Below are positions 15,952 to 24,798 of a DNA stretch of 64,000 nucleotides, one piece after another. Made by a program: the position numbers and the translations under genes. The stretch covers positions 496,001-560,000 of the forward strand of contig NZ_BMFT01000002.1 of NCBI RefSeq assembly GCF_014639155.1, given 5' to 3'. Below the pieces are notes generated by a model that saw only the letters and a list, made by a program, of their open reading frames with translations, did no database searches and was not told the origin of the DNA. Each line of letters opens with the position of its first letter. The first letter of the stretch is position 1. Origin of the DNA: Paenibacillus segetis. Its GTDB lineage: Bacteria > Bacillota > Bacilli > Paenibacillales > Paenibacillaceae.

Positions 15952-17625
15952 ATGGGCAACTTTGTTCGGCAAACCGGCCGTTATCGGGAAATTGCCATGG
16001 CGCTAGGGCGCCATGGCTTTGGTTATATTGTGGAGGGAATTGGATTAACGAAACTATTGTCAGCCCCGTTCCACCGGATGAGGAAAAGTGAACATGAGAG
16101 TTTAACGTTAGCTGTACGAATTCGTCTTGTGCTTGAAGAACTTGGGCCTACTTTTGTTAAAGTGGGACAGCTAGCTAGCACCCGTACGGACCTACTTCCG
16201 GCGGATATCATCTCCGAACTTGTTAAGTTACAAGATCAAGTGCCGCCTTTTTCGGCACAAGAAGCCATTAAGATTCTAGAGAGTGAGCTTGATATTCCGA
16301 TAGATGAACTGCTTGAAAAGTTCGAAGAAATACCTTTGGCTGCCGCTTCGCTTGGGCAGGTTCATAAGGCAACACTGCTAACCGGTGAAGTGGTGGCAAT
16401 TAAGGTTCAGCGCCCAGGTGTTGCAGCCCTGATTCAGCAGGACTTGAATATTCTCAAACATTTGACTAGCATGGCGCAGAAACATTGGCCGTGGATCGTT
16501 CGATATCAAATTCCTGCGATGGTCGATGAATTCTCCAAGTCAATTATAGCGGAACTTGATTATAGTAATGAAGGCCGGAATACGGAGAAAATTCGCAGAC
16601 AGCTACACGATAGTAAGGGGATTTATATTCCTAGTATTCATTGGTACTGTACTTCATCCAAAGTATTGACGATGGACTTTGTGGAAGGAATTCATTTGAA
16701 ACGACTTTCCGAAGAGCAAGAGTATAAACAGGTTGATCCTAAGGAAATTGCCGAGAGGCTTGTTAACGCCATGCTTCGGCAGATATTTATCGGAGGGGTG
16801 TTCCATGCGGACCCACACCCTGGTAATTTGTTAGTTACACCAAGCGGTGATTTAGCGTTTATTGATTTTGGAATGGTCGGACGGTTGAATTCAAAAATGA
16901 AGGACCACCTCGCTTCACTTGTTATTTCGCTAATGCAGCGTAATACAAGTGGGATGGTACGAGCAATTCAACGAATGGGATTGCTTGGCGACAACGAGGA
17001 CGAAGCGGGACTGAGGATGGACCTCGAACGATTGCATGATCAATATTACGATCTTCCATTCTCCGAGATTCGCATCGGTGAAGCGCTGCAGGATCTGTTC
17101 GCTACTGCTCAGCAACATGGTATTATCTTACCACCGGATTTACTCCTGCTGGCAAAGGCACTACTGACAGTAGAAGGGGTCGCACTAAGTTTAGATCCGC
17201 AGCTGCGAATCCTTGATCTGGCTGAGCCTTTTGGTCGCAAGCTTCTTCGGGAGAAGTATAGTGCAAGTCGAATCAACAAAAAGCTACTTAGTGGTGCCAG
17301 TGAATTTGCGGAATCTATAAGCGAGCTACCGCATCAAGCAAGGAGATTATCCAATCTACTTAGTAAAGGCAAAGTTAAGGTGGAGATGGATGTACCTGAA
17401 TTGGAACATATTCTGAGGAAAATGGACCAGATCGGGAATCGGTTATCTTTTAGCATCGTACTTTTAGCCTTTAGTATTATTATGGTTGGTTTGATTGTGG
17501 GCTCTTCACTAACACGAAGGCCTACTCTATTATGGGACTTCCCTGCCATTGAAATTGGGTTTGTTGTAGCTACGTTTATGGTTATCTGGTTGCTGTATTC
17601 GATATACAAGTCGGGAAGGTTTTAA
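15952..17625 (+). CDS. ABC1/AarF/UbiB-family atypical kinase
   Basis: 557 residues. UbiB-family landmarks are FVKVGQLASTRTDLLP (the KxGQ motif, about residue 71), PLAAASLGQVHKA (the Ala-rich loop in place of the usual Gly loop), VAIKVQRPG with the ATP lysine, FHADPHPGNLLV and AFIDFGMVGRL (metal-binding DFG). Two C-terminal membrane helices (about residues 500-555) anchor it. The family is tied to quinone biosynthesis or lipid homeostasis; in menaquinone-using Firmicutes its role is unproven. Translation is likely coupled to the phasin-like gene since no good ribosome site precedes the ATG. Confidence 0.88.
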   Translation: MGNFVRQTGRYREIAMALGRHGFGYIVEGIGLTKLLSAPFHRMRKSEHESLTLAVRIRLVLEELGPTFVKVGQLASTRTDLLPADIISELVKLQDQVPPFSAQEAIKILESELDIPIDELLEKFEEIPLAAASLGQVHKATLLTGEVVAIKVQRPGVAALIQQDLNILKHLTSMAQKHWPWIVRYQIPAMVDEFSKSIIAELDYSNEGRNTEKIRRQLHDSKGIYIPSIHWYCTSSKVLTMDFVEGIHLKRLSEEQEYKQVDPKEIAERLVNAMLRQIFIGGVFHADPHPGNLLVTPSGDLAFIDFGMVGRLNSKMKDHLASLVISLMQRNTSGMVRAIQRMGLLGDNEDEAGLRMDLERLHDQYYDLPFSEIRIGEALQDLFATAQQHGIILPPDLLLLAKALLTVEGVALSLDPQLRILDLAEPFGRKLLREKYSASRINKKLLSGASEFAESISELPHQARRLSNLLSKGKVKVEMDVPELEHILRKMDQIGNRLSFSIVLLAFSIIMVGLIVGSSLTRRPTLLWDFPAIEIGFVVATFMVIWLLYSIYKSGRF

Positions 17626-17728
17626 CTAGATTACCGGTATCATTCTACAACGCTACAAAGTATTTCAGGGCAATCTCTGTTACAATAGGGGAGGTCCTGT
17701 TTGTTCGACCATTCTTTTTTAAGAGGTA

Positions 17729-17974
17729 GTTCAAAAAGTCATCTTTTGATCACGAAGTAAATCATGGAGTGTTATCGACATCGAATCTTGAATTCAGCCG
17801 GGCCTAGCATACGATTTCGTCGTATGTTTCCTGCGGAAACATTTGAGGTGCTCACGTAGGTTTTGCCTACGCTCTGCTCCTCAGTCCCTATCTTCATTCA
17901 ACCTTCTCGAGCGTTTTGAAAAAACGCAACTTCGAAAGCATAGACTCTGGTGCTGACAATCTAACTTTTTGAAC
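17729..17974 (+). repeat. palindromic repeat family, copy B (long form)
   Basis: 246-bp element with ends GTTCAAAAAGTCA and TAACTTTTTGAAC (one mismatch). It shares the core of copy A but carries two extra hairpin modules: CATACGA-tttcg-TCGTATG plus GTTTC-ctgc-GGAAAC, and GCGTTTT-gaaa-AAACGC near the 3' end. It lies between ubiB (stop 104 bp earlier) and the DEAD-box helicase gene. The rest of this 420-bp gap shows nothing that could be called. Confidence 0.82.
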
Positions 17975-18045
17975 ACGTTCTTTAACGGACAAAGGCGCAC
18001 GAAGATGCGAGTAGTCGTATCTATCAAAATATGAGGTGAGTACTT

Positions 18046-19560
18046 TTGACAACATTTAACCAATGGGGCCTTTCCCCCGCCCTACTTGATATATTACAGA
18101 AACAAGGCATCGTAAAGCCTACGCCGGTCCAAGAGGCCGCTATTCCAGCTTTGCTGTCGGGTGAGGATGTTATCGCCCAAGCTCAAACGGGAACAGGTAA
18201 GACTTTGGCATTCTTGTTGCCTATCATTGAGAAGATCCGTGTGGATCGTAAAGACGCACAAGCTATGATTATTACGCCTACACGCGAGCTGGCAATTCAA
18301 ATTACGGCTGAGGCACGTAAGCTGACGAATGCCAAAGAGGGTCTGTCTATCCTAGCTGCATACGGAGGACAGGATGTAGAAAGACAACTTCGTAAGCTGA
18401 AGAATGGTACGCAATTAGTCATTGGTACACCGGGCCGTTTGCTGGATCATTTACGTCGCGGGTCACTTACACTAGGTTCTATCAAAATGTTGGTATTGGA
18501 TGAAGCCGATCAAATGCTGCATATGGGCTTTTTGGCAGAAGTAGAAAGTATTATCCGTATGATACCAAGAAATCGTCAAACGATGTTATTCTCTGCAACG
18601 ATGCCAGATAACGTGAAGAGATTGGCGAAGACCTATATGGATCAGCCGAAGGATATTCGTATCGCCGAGACGTCTCGTGTAACGCTGGATAGTATTAAGC
18701 AAATTGTTGTTGAAACGACAGATCGGGGAAAACAACAAGCGCTTATCGAAATGATCCGCAGTAACCGTCCTTATTTGGCCGTTATATTCTGCCGGACTAA
18801 GCGACGGGCCAGTGTGCTTAATGAAGCGCTGCAGGAAGCTGGTTTTGCTTCTGACGAGCTGCACGGTGATTTATCACAGTCCAAGCGTGAGCAGGTTATG
18901 CGCGCTTTCCGTGAAGCGAAGTTGGAATTGTTAGTCGCGACGGATGTTGCTGCCCGGGGTATCGATGTTGAGGGTGTGACTCATGTATTCAATTACGATA
19001 TTCCGCAGGATGCGGATAGTTATATTCACAGGATTGGCCGAACAGGTCGCGCTGGGGAGAAGGGTATTGCCGTCACATTTGCTTCTCCGCGGGACATTGA
19101 AGCACTACGGAATATTGAGCGCGGAATTTCTCTGCGGTTAGAGCGACAAGGGGGTAGCCTTAACGGCACGAATGTAGAACGTACAGGAAGTGCTTCGGCT
19201 GGAACTCGCGAGGGTAATAGATCTGGAGGCCGGACGAAGAGTGAGCCAGCAGGTCGGGAGAGATCCAGACGTGGAGGTAACGACAACTCTCGTGGACGGC
19301 GCAATTCCAGCTCATCCACTGCGGGAACACGCGGCGAAGGACGGAGTGGAGGTCGTAGCGGTGGTCGTGGTGGCGAGAGCCGTATAGGTCGTAGTAGCGA
19401 AGGCCGTGGCCCTGTTGGTCAAGGTGAAGCAAGACGTGGACAAAGTAGACCAGATGGTGCCAAACGTGGCGGTCAAGGTGGATCAACGGGTTCCGCAGGA
19501 CGTGGACAAGGTAGTGGACGCAATGGTGGAAATGAGCGCGGAGGCCGTAACGGACGTTAA
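18046..19560 (+). CDS. DEAD-box RNA helicase with RGG-rich tail (CshA/DeaD type)
   Basis: 504 residues. The helicase core has the Q motif (GIVKPTPVQEAAIP), Walker A AQTGTGKT (about residue 45), PTRELAIQ, DEAD box VLDEADQML, SAT, and HRIGRTGRAG. From about residue 375 the tail is a low-complexity Arg/Gly/Ser region (about 130 residues of GGR, RSGGR and RGQ units), which in this family binds RNA non-specifically. TTG start with GAGGTGAG upstream. It unwinds structured RNA in ribosome assembly and mRNA decay; the exact paralogue is not decided. Confidence 0.93.
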   Translation: MTTFNQWGLSPALLDILQKQGIVKPTPVQEAAIPALLSGEDVIAQAQTGTGKTLAFLLPIIEKIRVDRKDAQAMIITPTRELAIQITAEARKLTNAKEGLSILAAYGGQDVERQLRKLKNGTQLVIGTPGRLLDHLRRGSLTLGSIKMLVLDEADQMLHMGFLAEVESIIRMIPRNRQTMLFSATMPDNVKRLAKTYMDQPKDIRIAETSRVTLDSIKQIVVETTDRGKQQALIEMIRSNRPYLAVIFCRTKRRASVLNEALQEAGFASDELHGDLSQSKREQVMRAFREAKLELLVATDVAARGIDVEGVTHVFNYDIPQDADSYIHRIGRTGRAGEKGIAVTFASPRDIEALRNIERGISLRLERQGGSLNGTNVERTGSASAGTREGNRSGGRTKSEPAGRERSRRGGNDNSRGRRNSSSSTAGTRGEGRSGGRSGGRGGESRIGRSSEGRGPVGQGEARRGQSRPDGAKRGGQGGSTGSAGRGQGSGRNGGNERGGRNGR

Positions 19561-19637
19561 TTGAATATAAGGATATATAGAACAAAACCAGAAGTTACAT
19601 GTGTGGCTTAGGGTGAGAAACTAGGGGGGAACCGACC

Positions 19638-20564
19638 TTGAGCAAATGGATTAACTTGTTGTGGAGAAAGAAAGGAAAGATGATTCAAGCACCTGGTGTT
19701 AAGGGAGCGGGATTGAAGCCACTAACTACGGTCCTGATTCTTTTAGTAGCGGTTGTTTTGTTAGCTGGATGTGGTAAGAAGAATGAGAATTCGACGCAAC
19801 CTGTGAACGGCACAAATGTGAGTGAATCCGGTGATACGGGTGAAGGAAATGTCGTTACTCCTGAGAATGGAGAGAATGATGGAACGAACACAACTCCTGG
19901 TCAAAATGGTAATTCCTCTTCAGGGGAGCAGACCTCGGCACCTGATGTGAATAAGGAACCCGATCTAACAGAGGCAACTGACCCTGAGAGTATAGCGGTG
20001 TTGGTGAACAAGGAGTTTGCCCTACCGGATGACTACGACCCTACAGATTTGGTATATCCAGACGTAAGGTTTACCTTTAAAGAGAAGATCGAGAAACGTA
20101 TGATGCGTAAAGAAGCTGCAAAGGCTCTGGAGGAAATGTTTGCTGGCGCGGAGGAAGATGGCGTCTATCTAGCTGGTGTTTCAGCTTATCGCTCCCATAG
20201 TAGACAGACAACACTGTTTAATCAATATGTGGCGAGGGACGGAGAAGAGAAAGCCAAAACTTACAGCGCTGTACCAGGTCATAGTGAACATGAAACGGGA
20301 CTCGCCATCGACGTATCAGGTAGTGATGGGAAATGTGCGGCAGAGGATTGTTTTGGCGGTACGAAGGAAGCCAATTGGCTTGCTGATCACGCAACGGAGT
20401 ATGGATTCATCATCCGTTATCCGGATGGACAAGAGTCTATCACAGGCTACAAGTATGAACCGTGGCATCTACGTTATGTAGGTAAAGAAATCGCGGCGAG
20501 TATCGCTGAAAGAGGAATTACTTTAGAAGAATATTATGATGCCGTACCGGTGTCTGGCAATTAA
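19638..20564 (+). CDS. VanY/DacB-type D,D-carboxypeptidase lipoprotein (peptidase M15B)
   Basis: 308 residues. After a 25-residue basic N-terminus, a membrane stretch ends in lipobox LLAGC (about residue 45), followed by an Asn/Gly/Glu-rich linker of about 60 residues and the M15B catalytic domain. Zinc ligands are in PGHSEHETGLAIDVS (His and Asp), with the catalytic region EPWHLRYVG (Glu, His) and the substrate segment GVSAYRSHSRQ. It trims terminal D-Ala from peptidoglycan stems outside the cell. TTG at 19638 has GGGGGG 8 nt upstream; an internal ATG at 19680 would give a more conventional lipoprotein signal. Confidence 0.88.
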   Translation: MSKWINLLWRKKGKMIQAPGVKGAGLKPLTTVLILLVAVVLLAGCGKKNENSTQPVNGTNVSESGDTGEGNVVTPENGENDGTNTTPGQNGNSSSGEQTSAPDVNKEPDLTEATDPESIAVLVNKEFALPDDYDPTDLVYPDVRFTFKEKIEKRMMRKEAAKALEEMFAGAEEDGVYLAGVSAYRSHSRQTTLFNQYVARDGEEKAKTYSAVPGHSEHETGLAIDVSGSDGKCAAEDCFGGTKEANWLADHATEYGFIIRYPDGQESITGYKYEPWHLRYVGKEIAASIAERGITLEEYYDAVPVSGN

Positions 20565-20582
20565 TGAAATGATAATCCAGTA

Positions 20583-20616
20583 AAAGGCTGCTTCCAAATG
20601 GAAGTGGCCTTTTTCA
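20583..20616 (+). terminator. intrinsic terminator after VanY-type gene
   Basis: AAAGGC-tg-CTTCC pairs with GGAAG-t-GGCCTTT around a 4-nt loop, followed by a T-run ending at 20614. Confidence 0.75.
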
Positions 20617-20647
20617 TATGAACATTTTGCCAACTGTGCTCGTTTTC

Positions 20648-20735
20648 TTGCAATGTGATAAATATCACATTATAATACATATATAAGGTGATTTTTTTCA
20701 CATTGCTACACGCTTCAAAGTGAACGATTTCACAA
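20648..20735 (+). promoter_or_regulatory. nox promoter with three GTGA-N6-TCAC palindromes (Rex/Fnr-like)
   Basis: TTGCAA (20648-20653) and TATAAT (20671-20676) are 17 bp apart, and the spacer is almost wholly the palindrome TGTGATAAATATCACA (20654-20669). Two further sites follow: GTGA-tttttt-TCAC (20688-20701) and AAGTGAACGATTTCACAA (20718-20735), the last matching the Rex consensus TTGTGAA-N4-TTCACAA at all core positions. A site inside the spacer fits a repressor such as NADH-sensing Rex better than an activator such as Fnr, which binds near -41. Confidence 0.6.
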
Positions 20736-20792
20736 TATAATTTTTTGGCATCATGACCCTGTAACTGAGGGATCTTAGAGGAGGATGAAATG

Positions 20793-22154
20793 ATGAAAGT
20801 AGCAGTTATTGGATGTACTCACGCAGGCACTGCCGCTATTGTAAACACAGCTAAATTGTACCCCGAGGCAGAAATTACAGTGTATGAACGAAATGATAAT
20901 ATATCTTTTTTGTCTTGTGGAATTGCGTTATATGTTGGTGGTGTAGTTGAAGATGCTAGCGGACTATTCTATTCTTCCCCTCAGCAGCTTGCGGAACTAG
21001 GAGTAACAACGAAGATGCAGCATGAGGTAACCTCGGTGAACACTTCTCTAAAAACTCTTACTGCACGTAACCTACAAACAGGTGAGGAATTGGAGGAGAC
21101 GTTCGACAAGCTAATTGTTACGACAGGATCTTGGCCTATTATACCGAAATTTGAAGGAATTGAATTAGAGAACATTGTACTCTCCAAGAATTTTAATCAC
21201 TCTAATACGATCATTGAGAAGGCACAAAATGCACGTAATATTGTTGTTGTTGGTGCTGGTTATATCGGCATAGAATTAGTGGAAGCATTCCAAATGAATG
21301 GTAAACAAGTCACATTAATTGACGCAGAGGATCGAATTCTTAGTAAATATTTAGATCCTGAATATACGGATAAGATTGAAGCCTCTTTACGTGATCACGG
21401 CATTGCGTTAGCACTTGGGGAGAAAGTAACACGATTTGAAGGAGCAGATGGTAAAGTAGGTAAGGTCATTACTGATCAAGGTCAATACGAAGCCGATCTT
21501 GTTATCCTTTGTATCGGTTTCCGTCCGAATACTGAGCTGCTAAAGGGACAAGTTGAGATGATGGACAATGGGGCGATTATTGTCAACGAATATATGCAGA
21601 CTAGTCAGCGTGATGTATATGCTGCTGGGGATAGCTGTGCTATACGCTATAATCCTACGGGGAAGAATGCTTATATCCCACTGGCTACAAATGCGGTTCG
21701 TATGGGGACACTGGTAGCTCGAAATTTGGTATCCCCGACGATAAAATATATGGGAACTCAAGGCACATCCGGAATTAAAATTTATGAAGACAACATCGCT
21801 GGTACTGGAATGACGGAAACAGCCGCAGCCCTTGCAGGGATACAGGCAGAAGCCGTACTTATAAATGATCATTATCGTCCTGAGTTTATGCCGACACACG
21901 AGTCGCTCATGCTAAAGGTAGTGTATGAGAAAGACACGAGAGTAATACTTGGTGCACAAATCATGTCTAAGGTGGATTTGACGCAATCAATCAATACGAT
22001 CTCAGTTTGTATTCAGAATAAAATGAAGATGGAGGAGCTTGCATTTGTCGATTTCTTCTTCCAACCGCATTATAACAAACCATGGAATTTCTTGAATAGC
22101 GCAGGTCTTGGAGCATTGCCAGCGGTGCCATCGCGTGAAGTGTCACATGCTTAA
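20793..22154 (+). CDS. nox: NADH oxidase (FAD-dependent, water-forming Nox type)
   Basis: A 453-residue flavin disulfide-reductase-like protein. It opens MKVAVIGCTHAGTAA, with the redox cysteine in SFLSCGIALYVGG at residue 42, the position of the single catalytic cysteine in streptococcal H2O-forming NADH oxidase. The NAD site is VVVGAGYIGIELVEAF, the FAD site DVYAAGDSCA, and the C-terminus FVDFFFQPHYNKPWNF matches the Nox dimer domain. The second ATG is chosen (8 nt from GAGGAGG). CoA-disulfide reductase is the main alternative. Rex-like operators upstream fit a role in NADH balance. Confidence 0.85.
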   Translation: MKVAVIGCTHAGTAAIVNTAKLYPEAEITVYERNDNISFLSCGIALYVGGVVEDASGLFYSSPQQLAELGVTTKMQHEVTSVNTSLKTLTARNLQTGEELEETFDKLIVTTGSWPIIPKFEGIELENIVLSKNFNHSNTIIEKAQNARNIVVVGAGYIGIELVEAFQMNGKQVTLIDAEDRILSKYLDPEYTDKIEASLRDHGIALALGEKVTRFEGADGKVGKVITDQGQYEADLVILCIGFRPNTELLKGQVEMMDNGAIIVNEYMQTSQRDVYAAGDSCAIRYNPTGKNAYIPLATNAVRMGTLVARNLVSPTIKYMGTQGTSGIKIYEDNIAGTGMTETAAALAGIQAEAVLINDHYRPEFMPTHESLMLKVVYEKDTRVILGAQIMSKVDLTQSINTISVCIQNKMKMEELAFVDFFFQPHYNKPWNFLNSAGLGALPAVPSREVSHA

Positions 22155-22163
22155 CTAATGTTT

Positions 22164-22246
22164 ATGGTGAACTAACGATCATCGGCCAACTGTAAAGAGC
22201 AAATAGTACAGCTGGCCGTGTGATGTTAGTTGAGGTTCATCACGAT
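22164..22246. repeat. long imperfect inverted repeat between nox and the FNT gene
   Basis: Nested pairs close on each other: GTGAAC...GTTCA(t)CAC, AACTAAC/GTTAGTT, CGGCCA/TGGCCG and CTGTA/TACAG, giving an extended hairpin. No T-run follows on either strand, so it is not a standard terminator. Confidence 0.6.
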
Positions 22247-22273
22247 GTAATAAGTTGATTTATGTGTAATTGA

Positions 22274-22307
22274 TGTGAATTAATTCACTTAAATGAAAGC
22301 GTTAACG
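22274..22307 (+). promoter_or_regulatory. Fnr/Rex-like palindrome and cre-like site upstream of FNT gene
   Basis: TGTGAATTAATTCACT (22274-22289) matches the Bacillus Fnr box TGTGA-N6-TCACT and also holds the Rex core GTGAA-N4-TTCAC. Immediately downstream ATGAAAGCGTTAACG (22293-22307) matches the CcpA cre consensus WTGNAANCGNWNNCW at 14 of 15 positions. Anaerobic or redox control combined with carbon catabolite control is inferred. Confidence 0.5.
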
Positions 22308-22407
22308 TGATCTTTGTTACTTTTCGGGCGATGTCTACCGCGATACAATCATATTTGAGATTATAATATACTATTAAATAGACATTCGGCAAAAAGGAGA
22401 TTGGACC

Positions 22408-23232
22408 ATGGCTTATTACAAACCTCAGCAGATTGCTGCGATCACCGTGGAAAATGGGGTAAAGAAGGCGCACAACCCGCTGTTAACGGTTTTAATTTTA
22501 GGATTCCTAGGTGGGGCCTTTATTGCTCTTGGGTTTTTGCTAGATATTCGAGTTATCAGTAGTGCTCCTAAAGAATGGGGAAGTATAGCAAGCTTTATCG
22601 GTGCGGCTGTGTTCCCGGTGGGCTTGATCATGGTACTGCTAGCTGGTGGCGAACTGTTAACAGGTAATATGATGGCAGTTCCGTTAGCACGTATGAGTAA
22701 GAAAATTACAACAGGTGAGATGTTTAAAAATATCGTGCTGATTACCATCAGCAATTTTGTTGGAGCATTGTTTGTAGCGTACTTCTTTGGGCATGTCGTT
22801 GGCTTGACTTCAAGTGGAGCTTATTTAGATAAACTAGTTGATATGGCAGGCCATAAGCTGGATGACAGCTTTCTTCAAGCCTTCATTTCAGGTATTGGCT
22901 GTAACTGGTTGGTAGCTTTGGCAGTATGGTTATCCTACGGGGCTGACAACATGAGCGGAAAAATTCTTGGAATTTGGTTTCCGACGATGGCATTCGTTGC
23001 TATTGGCTTTCAGCACGTCGTGGCTAATATGTTCCTTATTCCAGCGGCGATCTTTGAAGGTTACTTCTCTTGGGGCGATTATTTGAGAAATTTCGTTCCG
23101 GTCTGGCTCGGCAATTTAGTGGGCGGAGGGATATTTGTAGCAGGAGCTTACTGGACAGCCTACTTGAAAGATGCTGCATCTGATAAAACGGCTGATCAAC
23201 ATGGAAATGCAACAACATCCGTAACAAAGTAA
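22408..23232 (+). CDS. formate/nitrite transporter (FocA/NirC family channel)
   Basis: 274 residues with six membrane helices. FNT hallmarks are LLAGGELLTGNMM (omega-loop region), FISGIGCNWLVALAVWLSYG, and the conserved pore histidine in GFQHVVANM. It conducts small monovalent anions such as formate or nitrite across the membrane. The motif set does not separate FocA from NirC. The promoter region (Fnr/Rex-like and cre-like sites), nox upstream, and a TorD-like chaperone 7 kb downstream suggest expression under oxygen limitation. AAAGGAG precedes the ATG. Confidence 0.9.
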   Translation: MAYYKPQQIAAITVENGVKKAHNPLLTVLILGFLGGAFIALGFLLDIRVISSAPKEWGSIASFIGAAVFPVGLIMVLLAGGELLTGNMMAVPLARMSKKITTGEMFKNIVLITISNFVGALFVAYFFGHVVGLTSSGAYLDKLVDMAGHKLDDSFLQAFISGIGCNWLVALAVWLSYGADNMSGKILGIWFPTMAFVAIGFQHVVANMFLIPAAIFEGYFSWGDYLRNFVPVWLGNLVGGGIFVAGAYWTAYLKDAASDKTADQHGNATTSVTK

Positions 23233-23252
23233 CAAGACTTTGGTATATATAG

Positions 23253-23296
23253 TCCTTCCTGCCAAGAGCTAGACTCAGCGCAGGGAGGATTTTTTT
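23253..23296 (+). terminator. intrinsic terminator after FNT gene
   Basis: TCCTtCCTGC pairs with GCaGGgAGGA around a loop of about 16 nt, followed by seven T. Confidence 0.75.
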
Positions 23297-23336
23297 CTCT
23301 ACTTTTGTTGATGTAAAGCGGTGCTAAAAGTACTTG

Positions 23337-23441
23337 CCTAGACTTCTTTTTTAAGGGATACTATCATAATCTGGGCAGCATGTATATTCAGCAATTACGG
23401 TTATATACACGTTATGGGGGCCTTACATAGGCCCCTTTTTT
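23337..23441 (+). promoter_or_regulatory. promoter and leader ending in a terminator ahead of an MFS gene (candidate attenuator)
   Basis: TTGCCT, 17 bp, GATACT form a plausible promoter around 23337-23365. The leader then holds a GTATAT/ATATAC pairing and a strong terminator GGGGCC-ttacata-GGCCCC-T6 (23417-23441) located 50 nt before the MFS start codon. A terminator between promoter and gene suggests attenuation or a riboswitch-like leader of unknown ligand; it might alternatively end a small RNA. Confidence 0.45.
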
Positions 23442-23491
23442 GACATTATAAAGTGCTATCCGTTGCATCTAACGGGGGGAGAGAGATAAAT

Positions 23492-24730
23492 ATGAAATGG
23501 CTACAATCCTATCCACGTGAAGTCAAAGTATTTCTGGTTGCGAGTCTAGTGAATTCAGCCGGGGGCTCTTTGATGTGGCCTTTAATCACGATGTTTGTAT
23601 TCAAAGAGTTGGGCCGAACAGTGACGGATGCCGGACTTGTAATCCTGGTAATGTCGCTGGGTGGTATTTTCGGGCAATTGCTTGGAGGGGCACTCTATCA
23701 TCGCGTAGGAGTGAAGAGGCTGATTGTTGGTGCGTTAGGTATGAGCGCTGTATCTCTACTCACTCTACCTTACGTCAGCGGACATTGGTATGTATTTATG
23801 TTTTTTATGGGATTGGTTGGTTTTTTCAACTCATTGTCGATGCCTGCAATTCAGGCTTTTATTGGATTCCGTTTCGTAGAACGTCGGGAAGAATTATTTA
23901 ATGTGGTATACGTGGCTAACAATATTGGTGTGGCAATCGGGACTGCGGTCAGCGGGTTTCTGGCCAGTATTTCGTATAACCTCAGCTTTATTATAAATGG
24001 CTCGATCTCAGCAGTGTTTGCGCTGTTCTTCTTGGTTTATTTGAATAAGATTCAGCAGAATCAGGGTGAGCTGAATTTGGAAAAACGTAAAAATTCATCA
24101 GAGGATATAAAGGCGTGGAAACTACTTGGTCAATATAAAATATATTTGTTTATGGGTCTAGGATCTTTCTGCATCTGGCTAGGTAATAGTGTATGGAATA
24201 ATGGAGTATCTCCCTTTACGATTCTGAAGGGTATGCCGGAGTGGAATTATAGTATATTGTGGACGTTAAATGGGGTGCTCATTTTCGTTGGGCAACCGTT
24301 CATTCTATGGTTGAAACGTACCTTTACAGGCTCCGCAGAATCGCAAATGACGGCTAGTGCCATATTTTATCTTTTAGGTTATATTACGATTCTTTGTTTT
24401 CATACATATCCAAGTTTTATATTCGCGATGGTTCTCATTACATTTGGAGAAATGCTCATCTCCCCGGCGATACCTTCCTTCATAGCGGAGCGGACCGGGA
24501 AATCAGCCCCCTTCTATCTGGGAGTGGTTGGTGGCATAGGATCGGCAGGTAGAGTGGTTGGTCCCTATACAATGGGAATGTTATTTGACTGGAATGGACT
24601 GGTTCCTGTAGCAGGTTTAGCTGTCTTTATCGCGGTACTTTCAGTGGGATCATTCATTGTCCACTCATTCGTAAATCGGGGCAGTAATCATGTTGGAGAT
24701 ATACCGCTTTCCGTACGATCTGATGTATGA
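23492..24730 (+). CDS. MFS transporter (12-TM, drug-efflux-like)
   Basis: 412 residues and about 12 membrane helices. The N-terminal half has VASLVNSAGGSLMWPLITMFVFKELG and GGIFGQLLGGALYHRVGVKRL (motif A region); the C-terminal half has PFYLGVVGGIGSAGRVVGPYTMGMLFDW. The start ATG follows GGGGGGAGAG; the longer frame from 23453 is unlikely because it begins 12 nt after the upstream terminator. Substrate unknown. A leader terminator upstream hints at conditional expression. Confidence 0.85.
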   Translation: MKWLQSYPREVKVFLVASLVNSAGGSLMWPLITMFVFKELGRTVTDAGLVILVMSLGGIFGQLLGGALYHRVGVKRLIVGALGMSAVSLLTLPYVSGHWYVFMFFMGLVGFFNSLSMPAIQAFIGFRFVERREELFNVVYVANNIGVAIGTAVSGFLASISYNLSFIINGSISAVFALFFLVYLNKIQQNQGELNLEKRKNSSEDIKAWKLLGQYKIYLFMGLGSFCIWLGNSVWNNGVSPFTILKGMPEWNYSILWTLNGVLIFVGQPFILWLKRTFTGSAESQMTASAIFYLLGYITILCFHTYPSFIFAMVLITFGEMLISPAIPSFIAERTGKSAPFYLGVVGGIGSAGRVVGPYTMGMLFDWNGLVPVAGLAVFIAVLSVGSFIVHSFVNRGSNHVGDIPLSVRSDV

Positions 24731-24798
24731 CAGGGTCAATCAGGTGTATAATGGAGGGCAGTAAAGATGGATCGATAGGAAGGATGGTGGCGAGCATC

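Noticed and set aside
17878..18045. Cold-shock type structured leader of the DEAD-box gene
   Set aside because: The structure seen belongs to repeat copy B; nothing conserved remains in the 70 nt before the start codon.
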